In this document: piece after piece, positions 46,871 to 60,551 of the stretch
How positions within the stretch are numbered: position 1 is the stretch's first letter
Layout: the number at the start of each line of letters is the position of its first letter
Assembly (NCBI RefSeq): GCF_947497045.1
Contig: NZ_CANMEU010000002.1
Span: 310,001-374,000, forward strand
Origin: an uncultured Tateyamaria sp.
Lineage (GTDB): Bacteria > Pseudomonadota > Alphaproteobacteria > Rhodobacterales > Rhodobacteraceae
Direction: 5' to 3'
Length of the DNA: 64,000 nucleotides
The notes under the pieces: model-generated
What the model was told of the DNA's origin: nothing
What the model saw: only the letters and a program-made list of their open reading frames with translations
The model's database searches: none
Position numbers and translations under genes: made by a program

Positions 46871-47730
46871 CATTTCGAACCCGTTTTGCACCGTCTCCGA
46901 CCGGGCCACTGCATTTGGGGCACGCCTATTCCGCTTTGCTCGCGCAGCAGATGGCGGCACGGCACGGTGGTGAATTCCTGCTGCGGGTTGAGGACATTGA
47001 TCAAAGCCGCGCCCGCCGCGCCTGGGAGGCGCAGATTTACGACGATCTGAGGTGGCTGGGGCTGACCTGGCCAATGCCAGTGATGCGCCAATCAGACCGA
47101 CTCGCGACATACCACGACGCGCTGGATCACCTGTGGGCGGCGGGGTTGCTCTATCGCTGTGACTGCAATCGACGCGATATTGCCGAAACGCTCAGCGCGC
47201 CGCAGGAGGGGGCACCGTTGCACGGCCCCGATGGGCTGATCTATCCTGGGACCTGCCGTACCAAACATCCCCGCACCGGGCCCCGTCCACAGGACCACGC
47301 GCTGCGGCTCGATATGGGCGAGGCTACGTCTGCCATGACACTCAGACCCTATGTCGAAACCGGGCTGAAACCGGGCGAGATAGCCCCGGACGACCCCGTG
47401 CGCACCATCGGGGATATCGTTTTGGCGCGCCGGGACATGGGCACGTCCTATCACCTTTCGGTGGTTGTGGATGATGCAGCCCAACAGATCACGGATGTGG
47501 TGCGCGGCGTCGATCTTGCCGCGGCCACAGCGATCCACGTCATCTTGCAACAGCTGTTGGAGTTGCCCACGCCGCGCTATCACCACCACGCATTGATCCG
47601 GGATGAGGCGGGCAAACGACTGGCCAAGCGCGATGATGCGCGCAGCCTTGCGACCTACCGCGCCGAGGGCAGAACACCCGACGGTATCCGCGCCATGATC
47701 GGGTTGTCTCCTTCAGACCTGACAGGGTGA
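46867..47730 (+). CDS. gluQ: Glutamyl-Q tRNA(Asp) synthetase
   Basis: 287 aa. This truncated GluRS paralogue attaches glutamate to queuosine in tRNA(Asp). The class I HIGH motif is HLGH in FAPSPTGPLHLGHAYSAL, and the KMSKS equivalent is KRLAKRDDARS. The anticodon-binding domain is absent, separating it from true GltX. A Cys-rich zinc-type segment (YRCDCNRRD..CRTKH) is present. GTG start overlapping the methyltransferase stop. Confidence 0.92.
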   Translation: MTFRTRFAPSPTGPLHLGHAYSALLAQQMAARHGGEFLLRVEDIDQSRARRAWEAQIYDDLRWLGLTWPMPVMRQSDRLATYHDALDHLWAAGLLYRCDCNRRDIAETLSAPQEGAPLHGPDGLIYPGTCRTKHPRTGPRPQDHALRLDMGEATSAMTLRPYVETGLKPGEIAPDDPVRTIGDIVLARRDMGTSYHLSVVVDDAAQQITDVVRGVDLAAATAIHVILQQLLELPTPRYHHHALIRDEAGKRLAKRDDARSLATYRAEGRTPDGIRAMIGLSPSDLTG

Positions 47731-47755
47731 AGGCCAATCAGGCGCGCAGCCCCAG

Positions 47756-48121
47756 TCACACCATCGGCGACATCAGCTCCACCTCGGAACCTTTTGTCAC
47801 ATCTGTATAAAAACAAGTGCGCCGCCCGGTGTGGCAGGCCGGTCCGACCTGCCTCACCTGCATCAGGATACAGTCCCGGTCACAATCAATACGCAGTGAC
47901 ACAAGCTCCTGCACATGGCCCGATGTTTCGCCCTTGATCCAGAATGCCTGACGCGAGCGCGACCAATAGGTCACCCGCCGGGTCTCAAGCGTGCGGCGCA
48001 GTGCTTCGACATTCATCCACGCCATCATCAGCACCTCGCCACTGCCCACATCCTGCGCAATCGCAGGCACCAACCCTTGTGCATCGAACTGCACCGTGGC
48101 GGGGTCAAAAACATCACTCAT
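47756..48121 (-). CDS. hisI: Phosphoribosyl-AMP cyclohydrolase
   Basis: 121 aa monofunctional enzyme of histidine synthesis. [17 protein letters not shown] and the zinc/Mg-binding [23 protein letters not shown] motifs are intact. There is no fused HisE domain. The conserved start is ATG 48121. It is divergent from the IscU-like gene with 77 bp between. Confidence 0.95.
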   Translation of the reverse strand: MSDVFDPATVQFDAQGLVPAIAQDVGSGEVLMMAWMNVEALRRTLETRRVTYWSRSRQAFWIKGETSGHVQELVSLRIDCDRDCILMQVRQVGPACHTGRRTCFYTDVTKGSEVELMSPMV

Positions 48122-48198
48122 GGCAAAACCTTTTTGCATCTGGATCAGACCCGCTTATGTAGGGACAAAGCACAACCGACACCAGAGACGCCACGCAT

Positions 48199-48651
48199 AT
48201 GCCCGCCGATACCGACCTGATCAAACTCTACTCGAACCGGATCCTCGCGCTGGCGGCCGACATTCCGCATCACACCCGCCTGCCCGACCCGGATGCCAGC
48301 GTCAAGAAACGCTCGCCCCTGTGCGGATCGACCGTGACGGTGGATGTGAATGTGGCGGACAACAAGATCGTGGACTTTGGTCAGGACGTCAAAGCCTGCG
48401 CGTTGGGTCAGGCGGCCGCGGCCGTGGCCGGCGACGCCATCATCGGGCGGACCCTGGACGAGTTGATCGTGGCGCGCGACAGTCTGCGTGCGATGCTGAA
48501 GTCGGGCGGCCCGGCCCCATCCGCGCCGTTTGAAGGGTTTGAGGTGCTGGAACCGGCCCGCGAGTACAAGAATCGCCACGCCTCCATCCTCCTCAGCATC
48601 GAGGCCACCGTCGAAGCCATGGAACAGGCGTTGCAATCGGACTGCGCCTGA
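48199..48651 (+). CDS. IscU/NifU-like iron-sulfur cluster scaffold
   Basis: 150 aa. A U-type scaffold for Fe-S cluster assembly: Cys in SPLCGSTV and KACALGQAAAAV occupy the first two ligand positions. The third canonical position is not obvious; the only other Cys is next to the C-terminus (SDCA). It stands outside any suf operon. Conserved hisI-scaffold neighbourhood is common in Rhodobacterales. Confidence 0.85.
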   Translation: MPADTDLIKLYSNRILALAADIPHHTRLPDPDASVKKRSPLCGSTVTVDVNVADNKIVDFGQDVKACALGQAAAAVAGDAIIGRTLDELIVARDSLRAMLKSGGPAPSAPFEGFEVLEPAREYKNRHASILLSIEATVEAMEQALQSDCA

Positions 48652-48723
48652 ACACCCATCTTAGTCAAATCTGAACGATTAGCGCCTAGGGGTGGTCAAC
48701 CTTTATACTGCGAAAGACCTTGG

Positions 48724-50118
48724 ATGACGGCCCACCCTGAGTTTCCCGATATGCCGCAATTGAATGCACTTGCACAGGCGGCTTCTGCACTCGGGTATGA
48801 AATTGTTGATATCGCGGGCTTTCTCGACATGGTCGAGGCGCAGGCCCGCGATCAGCGCGCCGCCCTTTCCGCGCTTGAGCGGGAAAGCGGCGCGATCGAA
48901 ACCGCCAATGATGCCGCGCAAGAGGCGGCAAGCGATCTTGGGCACAGCGTGGCGCGCACATCCGAAGATGTCAGCCACTCCGCCGCTTTAGTCCGCGCGT
49001 TTGGCACCCAATCGCGCGAAGTCGCGACATGGGTCCAGGGGCTGTCCGACCGCAGCGGTGAAGTGGCTGAGACATTAAAGGCCGTGAAATCCAACAACTC
49101 GCAAATTGCAGCGATCTCGATGCAGGTGAACACCCTCGCTATCAACGCCAAGATCGAAGCGGCCCGCGCGGGCAAAAGCGGGCGCGGCTTTGCCGTGGTC
49201 GCCGAGGCCATCAATGAGCTGTCGCAAAAGACCAAAGCGGCCGCCGCACAAATTTCCACCAATATCGAAACACTGACCGGGTGGATTTCGGCCCTTGGGA
49301 TCGAAGCGCGGGATGTGGCCGAAAGTGCTTCAAAACTGATGGAACACAGCACCCAGACCGACCAGGCGCTCAGCCGGATGGAGCAATCCGTTGGCGACAC
49401 AAAATCTCAAGCCGACCGCATCGATATTGAGACAAGGAAAGTGCGCGCCGCCGTCGAATTATTCGCACCCGACATGAAAGAGATCGGCAGCAGTATCGTG
49501 GCCACCACCGATGGGATCAAACAGGCCCATGCCCGGATTGAACGGCTGATCGACACGTCCGAAGAAATTGTGCAATCCACCGCTGACCTTGGTGGGCTGA
49601 CGGATGATGCGCCCTTTGTTGAGCATGTGCGCGCGCAGGCCGCAGCTATCACAAAGGTGTTTGAAGGTGCCATCGATCAGGGCAAAATCAGCGTTCAGGC
49701 CCTGTTTGACCGCACCTATGTGCCCATTCCGGGCACGGCCCCCGAACAGGTGCGTACTGCCTATGTCGACCTGCTCGATACTGTGTTGCCCGCAATTCAG
49801 GAACCGGCACTCACCTTCGATCCAAGGGTGGTGTTTTGTGCGGCGGTCGATGTGAATGGATATCTGCCGACGCACAATCGCAAATTCTCACAACCTCCGC
49901 GCGACGATATCATCTGGAATACCGCCCATTGCCGCAATCGGCGCATTTTCAATGATCGGGTGGGCCTGAAGGCCGGGCGCAGCACCGCACCGTTCCTGTT
50001 GCAAGTGTATCGGCGCGATATGGGCGGCGGCCAATATATGATGATGAAGGACCTATCGGCCCCGATCACCGTACGGGGACAGCATTGGGGGGGCTTGCGA
50101 CTAGCCTATATGTTTTAA
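48724..50118 (+). CDS. Soluble methyl-accepting chemotaxis protein with C-terminal sensor domain
   Basis: 464 aa without TM segments or signal peptide. The N-terminal 290 residues are coiled coil with the receptor hairpin tip (QVNTLAINAKIEAARAGKSGRGFAVVAEAINELS), and residues 300-464 form a Cache/PAS-like domain (FNDRVGLKAGRSTAPFLLQVYRRDMGGG). The order, signalling domain first and sensor last, is the reverse of classic receptors. It probably senses a cytoplasmic cue and feeds CheA. The start may instead be ATG 48751, since TATACT at 48704 would leave a very short leader. Confidence 0.85.
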   Translation: MTAHPEFPDMPQLNALAQAASALGYEIVDIAGFLDMVEAQARDQRAALSALERESGAIETANDAAQEAASDLGHSVARTSEDVSHSAALVRAFGTQSREVATWVQGLSDRSGEVAETLKAVKSNNSQIAAISMQVNTLAINAKIEAARAGKSGRGFAVVAEAINELSQKTKAAAAQISTNIETLTGWISALGIEARDVAESASKLMEHSTQTDQALSRMEQSVGDTKSQADRIDIETRKVRAAVELFAPDMKEIGSSIVATTDGIKQAHARIERLIDTSEEIVQSTADLGGLTDDAPFVEHVRAQAAAITKVFEGAIDQGKISVQALFDRTYVPIPGTAPEQVRTAYVDLLDTVLPAIQEPALTFDPRVVFCAAVDVNGYLPTHNRKFSQPPRDDIIWNTAHCRNRRIFNDRVGLKAGRSTAPFLLQVYRRDMGGGQYMMMKDLSAPITVRGQHWGGLRLAYMF

Positions 50119-50137
50119 CCTGTTGCCCTCTTTACCC

Positions 50138-50174
50138 AAAAAAAAACGCCGCACATCCTGTAAGGATGGCGGCG
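50138..50174 (-). terminator. Intrinsic terminator downstream of the small membrane ORF
   Basis: On the minus strand CGCCGC plus CATCC-loop-GGATG plus GCGGCG (11 bp with one bulge) is followed by nine T's. The only minus-strand gene it can serve is the 42-aa ORF ending at 50322; about 150 nt of 3' UTR lie between and hold a further CCCCCC/GGGGGG hairpin. Confidence 0.88.
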
Positions 50175-50321
50175 CAAGGAAAGCGTGTCTTGCGGGGGGC
50201 AGATCCGTCACCCCCCGAGGCAATTGGGGGGATCCGTAAACGACAGGCAGAGCCGGTTACGAAGGAGAGCGCCAATTTGGGACGGGCGCAAAGAGGATCA
50301 AGGCAAGTACGCAGGCAGTAA

Positions 50322-50450
50322 TCAGATCAAAGAAGGCAGATGCAGACCCACCACCAGCATCACCATCAATGCCGCCGCCCCAAGCGCATCCTGAAGCAAT
50401 GTCGCTTCGGCCCGGGTGGCAATCTGTTTGATGTGGTGCAGCGTGGTCAT
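50322..50450 (-). CDS. 42-aa single-TM protein behind an SOS box (candidate SOS-induced small membrane protein)
   Basis: This ORF is below the 60-aa track cut-off. It starts at ATG 50450 with GGAG eight bases upstream and ends with TGA at 50322. The product begins MTTLHHIKQIATRAEATLL (amphipathic, basic) and continues QDALGAAALMVMLVVGLHLP, a clear membrane helix, ending SLI. A GAAC-N7-GAAC box lies 60 bp upstream and an intrinsic terminator downstream, so it looks like an independent transcription unit between recG and the chemoreceptor gene. By arrangement it resembles Caulobacter SidA, a tiny LexA-controlled inner-membrane division inhibitor, or a TisB-type toxin. I do not claim sequence homology to either. 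Confidence 0.72.
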   Translation of the reverse strand: MTTLHHIKQIATRAEATLLQDALGAAALMVMLVVGLHLPSLI

Positions 50451-50509
50451 ATCAGCGTCTCCGTTCCTGAAGTTGCCTCTTTGTTCTCATATTCTTAACA
50501 ATCCGTAAA

Positions 50510-50524
50510 GAACTTTTTAAGAAC
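50510..50524 (-). promoter_or_regulatory. LexA (SOS) box GAAC-N7-GAAC
   Basis: GAAC-TTTTTAA-GAAC exactly matches the alphaproteobacterial LexA consensus (GTTC-N7-GTTC on the minus strand). A second pair with a 6-base spacer, GAAC-TTTTTA-GAAC, lies at 50531-50544. Both are in the promoter region of the 42-aa ORF. Confidence 0.65.
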
Positions 50525-50551
50525 ATTTGTGAACTTTTTAGAACAAACGCG

Positions 50552-55622
<5,071 letters not shown>

Positions 55623-55655
55623 TCTAGGCTCTCCAAACTTGGGGTGTCTTGGGTT

Positions 55656-55670
55656 GAACTAAACGTGAAC
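55656..55670. promoter_or_regulatory. LexA-type box GAAC-N7-GAAC upstream of ctrA
   Basis: GAAC-TAAACGT-GAAC, 34 bp before the ctrA start codon. It is an exact match to the alphaproteobacterial SOS box. Single matches arise by chance at about one per window, so it rests on its position. Confidence 0.5.
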
Positions 55671-55678
55671 TGAAAAGG

Positions 55679-55693
55679 TTAACCACACGTTAC
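55679..55693. promoter_or_regulatory. CtrA box (TTAA-N7-TTAC) upstream of ctrA
   Basis: TTAA-CCACACG-TTAC lies 9 bp from the LexA-type box, between sciP and ctrA, one mismatch from the consensus. It suggests autoregulation. Confidence 0.55.
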
Positions 55694-55719
55694 CCTTGAG
55701 GCAGAGATAGCACAACAAC

Positions 55720-55998
55720 CTAAGGTTGTCTATACTTTTGAAGGGCAGTCGCCTTCAACGCCTCCTCGCCATGTTCGGAGACTGCGCGCACCCACTCCAC
55801 AAACTCCTCTTCGGAGATGCCATAGCGTTCAAGCGCGACCTCTTGGCTGATCAGTCCAAAGGCCACACCGCGCACCACAGCCGCCTTGCGCGAGGCGACC
55901 CATCGCCGCGTCGTTTTGGGCGGCAAATCCGCCTGTGTTAACACCGTGCCATCCGGCAGAGAGACCGCCCGTGGGCCATCGACTTTTTTCAAATACAT
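55720..55998 (-). CDS. sciP: CtrA inhibitor SciP (DUF1153)
   Basis: 92 aa. In Caulobacter SciP blocks CtrA-dependent recruitment of RNA polymerase. The family core is clear: VDGPRAVSLPDGTVLTQADLPPKTTRRWVASRKAAVVRGVAFGLISQEVA.. and ERYGISEEEFVEWVRAV (HTH). The real start is ATG 55998; the track's 384-aa ORF is mostly antisense to mnmA. It lies 97 bp upstream of ctrA on the same strand, with CtrA boxes on both sides. Confidence 0.93.
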   Translation of the reverse strand: MYLKKVDGPRAVSLPDGTVLTQADLPPKTTRRWVASRKAAVVRGVAFGLISQEVALERYGISEEEFVEWVRAVSEHGEEALKATALQKYRQP

Positions 55999-56042
55999 TG
56001 CACCGCTCTTGTCTTGGTTTTGCCCACAATCGGCGCTGGCAT

Positions 56043-56057
56043 TTAATGCAGCGTTAA
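56043..56057. promoter_or_regulatory. Perfect CtrA box between sciP and mnmA
   Basis: TTAA-TGCAGCG-TTAA exactly matches the CtrA consensus, 45 bp upstream of the sciP start and 65 bp upstream of mnmA. CtrA probably activates its own inhibitor here. Confidence 0.7.
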
Positions 56058-56121
56058 ACGGCCCCTTGAGACTATTTCGCATTTTCATATATATGCGCCG
56101 AACCCCTCCCGGAGATGCCCC

Positions 56122-57261
56122 ATGCTTGACCAATCCGGTCCGCTCAACTCGCTTGGTTTTGCCAAGTCCCCTGCCGACACCCGCGTGGTTGTCGCGATGT
56201 CGGGCGGCGTGGACAGTTCGGTCGTGGCGGCCGAACTCAAGACGCAGGGCTATGACGTCGTGGGCGTCACTTTGCAGCTTTATGATCACGGGGCGGCGTT
56301 GGCCAAAAAGGGGGCCTGCTGTGCGGGCCGTGACATCCATGATGCGCGCCGCGTGGCCGAGGAAATGGGCTTTCCCCACTATGTGCTCGACTACGAAAAC
56401 GTCTTCAAGGACGCGGTGATAGACGAGTTTGCCGACAGTTATCTGGGCGGGGCCACTCCGGTGCCCTGCATCCGCTGCAACGAGCGGGTGAAATTCAAGG
56501 ACCTGCTGGAAACGGCCAAGGATCTTGAGGCCGATTGCATGGCCACAGGTCACTATATACAGCGCAAAATGGGCGATTTCGGTGCCGAATTGCACAGTGC
56601 CGCAGATGCCGCACGCGACCAAAGCTACTTCCTGTTTTCGACCACGCCCGAGCAGCTTGACTACTTGCGCTTCCCGCTCGGGCACCTGCCGTCCAAGGAT
56701 GACACCCGCGCATTGGCGGCCAAATACGGGCTGAGCGTGGCCGACAAACCCGACAGTCAGGACATCTGTTTCGTGCCCAATGGCGACTATGCGTCCGTCA
56801 TCCGCAAACTGCGCCCCGAGGCGGCGGCACCGGGCGATATCGTGGACACCGATGGGCGCGTTCTGGCGGCCCATGACGGGGTGATCAACTATACGATCGG
56901 GCAGCGGCGCGGCCTTGGGATCGGGGGCCTTTCGGACCCGCTTTATGTGGTGAAGCTAGATGCGGATGCGCGTCAGGTCATCGTCGGCCCCAAGGAGATG
57001 CTCGCGACCCGCACCGTGCCTGTGCGCGAGATCAACTGGCTCGGCGATGTTCCGCTCGACAGTCAATCGGAATGGCATGTGGCGGTCAAAGTCCGCTCGA
57101 CCCGCCCCCCGACAGACGCCGTGATTCGCCCCATCAGCACGACCGAAGCCACCGTCGAACTGGTCGCCGCCGAAGCAGGCGTGTCCCCCGGGCAAGCCTG
57201 CGTGTTTTACGACCGCGACAGCAGTCGGATCTTTGGCGGCGGGTGGATCCACAAAGGCTAG
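56122..57261 (+). CDS. mnmA: tRNA-specific 2-thiouridylase MnmA
   Basis: 379 aa. It thiolates U34 of tRNA-Lys/Glu/Gln. The PP-loop [12 protein letters not shown] (residues 26-37), the first catalytic Cys in [15 protein letters not shown] and the second in [13 protein letters not shown] are present, as is the C-terminal beta-barrel (GGGWIHKG). The ATG follows CCCGGAG. Divergent from sciP. Confidence 0.96.
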   Translation: MLDQSGPLNSLGFAKSPADTRVVVAMSGGVDSSVVAAELKTQGYDVVGVTLQLYDHGAALAKKGACCAGRDIHDARRVAEEMGFPHYVLDYENVFKDAVIDEFADSYLGGATPVPCIRCNERVKFKDLLETAKDLEADCMATGHYIQRKMGDFGAELHSAADAARDQSYFLFSTTPEQLDYLRFPLGHLPSKDDTRALAAKYGLSVADKPDSQDICFVPNGDYASVIRKLRPEAAAPGDIVDTDGRVLAAHDGVINYTIGQRRGLGIGGLSDPLYVVKLDADARQVIVGPKEMLATRTVPVREINWLGDVPLDSQSEWHVAVKVRSTRPPTDAVIRPISTTEATVELVAAEAGVSPGQACVFYDRDSSRIFGGGWIHKG

Positions 57262-57334
57262 GCGGCGCGGTTGCGTCGCCCGTCTCTATGCGGCTAACTG
57301 AACGTGTGTTCAAATCTGTCCGGAGGTCCTGTCG

Positions 57335-58090
57335 ATGCAACTCAACACAACTCAAGCGGTAGTAACGGGCGGCGCGTCAGGGCTTGGCGAAGCAACAGCG
57401 CGCCATTTTGCGTCTTTGGGTGCGCGAGTCACCCTGCTGGATCGCGATTCGAATCGGGGCCCGGTGGTCGCAGCCGAGATTGGCGGGCACTTTGCACAGA
57501 CCGATGTCACGGATGAGGCGTCGGTTCAGGCGGCCATCGATCTGGCGCGCGACAAGATGGGCGGGATTACAGCGGCGGTAAATTGTGCCGGCATCGCGCT
57601 TGGGATCAAGACGGTGGGTCGTGACGGTCCGCACCCCCTGCCCGCCTTTCAAAAGACCATCGACATCAATCTGGTGGGCAGCTTCAATGTGGCCCGCCTG
57701 GCGGCGGCGGCGATGGCAGACAACACACCCGAACCCGACGGCGCGCGGGGTGTGATCATCAACACGGCCTCTATCGCGGCCTTTGACGGGCAAAAGGGGC
57801 AAGCGGCCTATGCGGCCTCCAAAGGGGGGATTGTCGGGCTGACCCTGCCCATGGCGCGGGATCTGGCAAGCAGCGGCGTGCGGGTGATGGCCATCGCGCC
57901 GGGTATCTTCAAGACCCCCATGCTGGCCGGACTGCCTGAGGACGTGCAGGCGGGACTGGCCGCAGATGTGCCCAACCCGCCCCGTTTGGGTGATCCGAGC
58001 GAATACGCGCGGCTCGCCGCCTTTATCGTCGAAATGGGCTATCTCAACGGCGAGGTGATCCGGCTCGACGGGGCATTGCGGATGCGGTGA
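57335..58090 (+). CDS. SDR-family 3-hydroxyacyl-CoA dehydrogenase-like protein
   Basis: 251 aa short-chain dehydrogenase. Cofactor loop [21 protein letters not shown]-type acidic residue in LLDRD, NCAGI, catalytic Ser in [11 protein letters not shown] and YAASK. The pattern [24 protein letters not shown] resembles type II 3-hydroxyacyl-CoA dehydrogenases (HSD17B10-like). GGAGG precedes the ATG. It overlaps the next gene. Confidence 0.87.
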   Translation: MQLNTTQAVVTGGASGLGEATARHFASLGARVTLLDRDSNRGPVVAAEIGGHFAQTDVTDEASVQAAIDLARDKMGGITAAVNCAGIALGIKTVGRDGPHPLPAFQKTIDINLVGSFNVARLAAAAMADNTPEPDGARGVIINTASIAAFDGQKGQAAYAASKGGIVGLTLPMARDLASSGVRVMAIAPGIFKTPMLAGLPEDVQAGLAADVPNPPRLGDPSEYARLAAFIVEMGYLNGEVIRLDGALRMR

Positions 58091-58635
58091 TGCAATCCGA
58101 GCGGAACAAGATGGAGGCGGGGGCCTGGTACAGCTGCCTTGATGACGAACTCGAAGAACTGCGGCGGGTTGCGCTTGACGCGGTGCATGCACATAACATG
58201 CTGCCCCCCTCGCAGCGGCGTACGCTCAGCGCGCCCCTGTCCAAGCTGTTCGGAGCCCACGGACCAAACTGCCTGATCGAGGCGCAGTTTCACTGTTCCT
58301 ACGGGCGCAACATCCATCTGGGGGCCGACGTGTTTATCAATGTGGGCTGCGTCATCCTCGACAGCGCCCCCGTGCATATCGGGGATGGAACGATGATCGG
58401 GCCGGGTGCGCATATCCTGTGTGCAGATCATCACCGCGATCCGGTGAAGCGGCGGGCAGGTATCGAAATCGCACGCCCTGTGCGGATCGGGGCGGACGTC
58501 TGGATCGGCGCAGGCGCACTTGTCCTGCCGGGTATCACGGTCGGGCCGCGTGCAATCATCGGCGCAGGCAGCGTGGTGACAAAGGATGTCGGCGCAGACG
58601 AAACCGTGATCGGGGTCGCGGCCCGCACCCGCTAG
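58090..58635 (+). CDS. Sugar/maltose O-acetyltransferase (left-handed beta-helix)
   Basis: 181 aa hexapeptide-repeat acetyltransferase. An N-terminal Maa domain (EAGAWYSCLDDELEELR) precedes the hexapeptide helix; the catalytic-His segment is ILCADHHRDPVKRRAG, and VRIGADVWIGAGALVLPGITVG closes the helix. The acceptor is unknown. The ATG at 58090 overlaps the SDR stop, and its TAG shares a CTAG with the stop of the convergent ABC-F gene. Confidence 0.88.
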   Translation: MQSERNKMEAGAWYSCLDDELEELRRVALDAVHAHNMLPPSQRRTLSAPLSKLFGAHGPNCLIEAQFHCSYGRNIHLGADVFINVGCVILDSAPVHIGDGTMIGPGAHILCADHHRDPVKRRAGIEIARPVRIGADVWIGAGALVLPGITVGPRAIIGAGSVVTKDVGADETVIGVAARTR

Positions 58636-60440
58636 GCTTGCGCCTTCTCCTCAAGCGCCAGCCATTCCTCCTCTGCCGCATCAAGTTTGGACTGACGTTC
58701 GATCAGCGCATCTGTGGCCTTCTGGAACTTCACCGGGTTTTCAGTGAACAGGTTGGGATCGCTCATCAATTCCTGAATTTTATTGATCTCCGCCTCAAGG
58801 CGCTCCAACTCGGCAGGCAGGCTCTCAAGGCGGTGCTTTTCGGTAAAGGTCAGACCGGATGCGGGTGCGTTTTCCGGCTTTGACCTCGCCCCGGACGTCT
58901 TTGATTTCGCATGGTTTTCAACCTGCTCATCTGCGCCGCGCTGGCTGCGATAATCCGACCAGCCGCCCGCATAGACAACCGCCTTGCCGTCCCCCTCCAT
59001 CGCGATGGTTGTGACAGCCACCCGATCCAGAAAATCGCGGTCGTGGCTGACCAGCATCACGGTGCCATCATACTGATCAATCAAGTCCTGCAACAGGTCG
59101 AGCGTTTCCACATCCAGATCATTGGTCGGCTCGTCGAGCACCAGCAGGTTCGACGGTTTCGCCATGATCTTGGCCAGCAGCAACCGAGCCTTTTCGCCCC
59201 CCGACAGCGAGCGGACAGGTGCGCGGGCCTGCGCATCGTCAAACAAAAACTCCTTGAGATAGCCCACCACATGCTTGGGCGTGCCGCGCACCATGACCTG
59301 ATCGGCCTTGCCGCTGACGCGCATGTCCGGATCGCCCGTCAGGCTGTCCCACAGGGTCATGTCGCCATCAAGTTTTGCACGCGCCTGATCAAACAGCGCG
59401 ATATCAAGGTTCGTGCCAAGGGTCACAGTGCCCGTATCCGGCTCCATCTGACCCGTCAGAATGTTCAGAATGGTGGTTTTGCCCACGCCGTTGGGGCCAA
59501 CAAAGGCAATCCGGTCGCCGCGCTGCACGGTCAGGGAAAACGGCGCAGCGATCACCTTTTCACCAAAGGCTTTCGATATATCCTTGGCCTCGATCACCTT
59601 GCGCCCCGACTTTTGGCCCGCGCCAAAGGCCATCGCAGCCGTGCCCTGCCGCTTGATCTGGCTGGCGCGTTCGGCGCGCAATTCCTGCAAGGCGCGCACC
59701 CGGCCCTGATTGCGTTTGCGCCGCGCGCTGATGCCCTCGACCGCCCACCGGGCCTCGGCCTTGATCTTGCGGTTGAGCTTGTGACGTTGGGTGTCTTCCT
59801 CTTCCCACGTGGTGTCGCGCCACGCCTCAAACGCATCAAAACCCTTCTCTTGACGACGCACCATTCCTCTGTCGATCCAAAGGGTTGCGCGGGTCAGTGC
59901 ACGCAGAAAGGCGCGGTCGTGGCTGATCAGCACGAAACCGGCGCGGGTGGTTTTCAGCTCACCTTCAAGCCAGGCAATCGCCTCGATATCCAGATGGTTG
60001 GTCGGCTCATCCAGCAGCATCAAGCCCGGCTCTTCGGCCATCAGCCGGGCCAGGGCCGCGCGGCGACGCTCCCCCCCGGAGGCGGTGGACACAGGGCGGG
60101 CGGGGTCAAATTTCAAACCCGCCCCGGCCCGTTCCACCTTGTATAGATCCGACGCATGCAGCCCGTGCATCGCAAAATCACCAAGAGTGGTAAAGCCGGA
60201 CATATCCGGGTCCTGCTCCATATAGCCAACGGTGATGCCGGGACCGGCGACAATCTCGCCCTTGTCGGGCTCGACCAGACCGCCCATCACCTTCATCAGC
60301 GTCGACTTGCCCGACCCATTACGGCCCACAAGGGCCACACGATCGCCGGGCTGAACGACCAGAGACAGGTCGTCAAACACCGGGTCACCTCCAAATGTGA
60401 GGGAGATATCGGAAAGCTGAAGAAGGGGTACACGTGCCAT
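58632..60440 (-). CDS. uup: ABC-F ATPase, Uup type
   Basis: 602 aa soluble protein with two ABC domains: Walker A GRNGSGKSTL and GPNGVGKTTIL, signatures SGGERRR and LSGGEKARLLLA. The linker and a C-terminal coiled coil (residues 535-600, LESLPAELERLEAEINKIQELM) fit the Uup branch, which acts on the translating ribosome and suppresses transposon precise excision in E. coli. No membrane domain is present. Confidence 0.9.
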   Translation of the reverse strand: MARVPLLQLSDISLTFGGDPVFDDLSLVVQPGDRVALVGRNGSGKSTLMKVMGGLVEPDKGEIVAGPGITVGYMEQDPDMSGFTTLGDFAMHGLHASDLYKVERAGAGLKFDPARPVSTASGGERRRAALARLMAEEPGLMLLDEPTNHLDIEAIAWLEGELKTTRAGFVLISHDRAFLRALTRATLWIDRGMVRRQEKGFDAFEAWRDTTWEEEDTQRHKLNRKIKAEARWAVEGISARRKRNQGRVRALQELRAERASQIKRQGTAAMAFGAGQKSGRKVIEAKDISKAFGEKVIAAPFSLTVQRGDRIAFVGPNGVGKTTILNILTGQMEPDTGTVTLGTNLDIALFDQARAKLDGDMTLWDSLTGDPDMRVSGKADQVMVRGTPKHVVGYLKEFLFDDAQARAPVRSLSGGEKARLLLAKIMAKPSNLLVLDEPTNDLDVETLDLLQDLIDQYDGTVMLVSHDRDFLDRVAVTTIAMEGDGKAVVYAGGWSDYRSQRGADEQVENHAKSKTSGARSKPENAPASGLTFTEKHRLESLPAELERLEAEINKIQELMSDPNLFTENPVKFQKATDALIERQSKLDAAEEEWLALEEKAQA

Positions 60441-60494
60441 GACGCGCAGCTAGTGGGTCAAGACCTCAGGGTCAACCACAGCCCGCCCTTGCCT

Positions 60495-60548
60495 CTTCTT
60501 TTGACCAAAAATACCGCGGGGAGCCCGAGGGGCTGGCCCCTCGGTCCC
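60495..60548. repeat. Dispersed intergenic repeat, copy B
   Basis: CTTCTTTTGACCAAAAATACCGCGGGG identical to copy A at 46161, followed by the hairpin CGAGGGG-CTGG-CCCCTCG. Compared with copy A the stem bases differ on both sides but still pair. It lies between the OlsB-like and ABC-F genes. Confidence 0.85.
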
Positions 60549-60551
60549 GCC

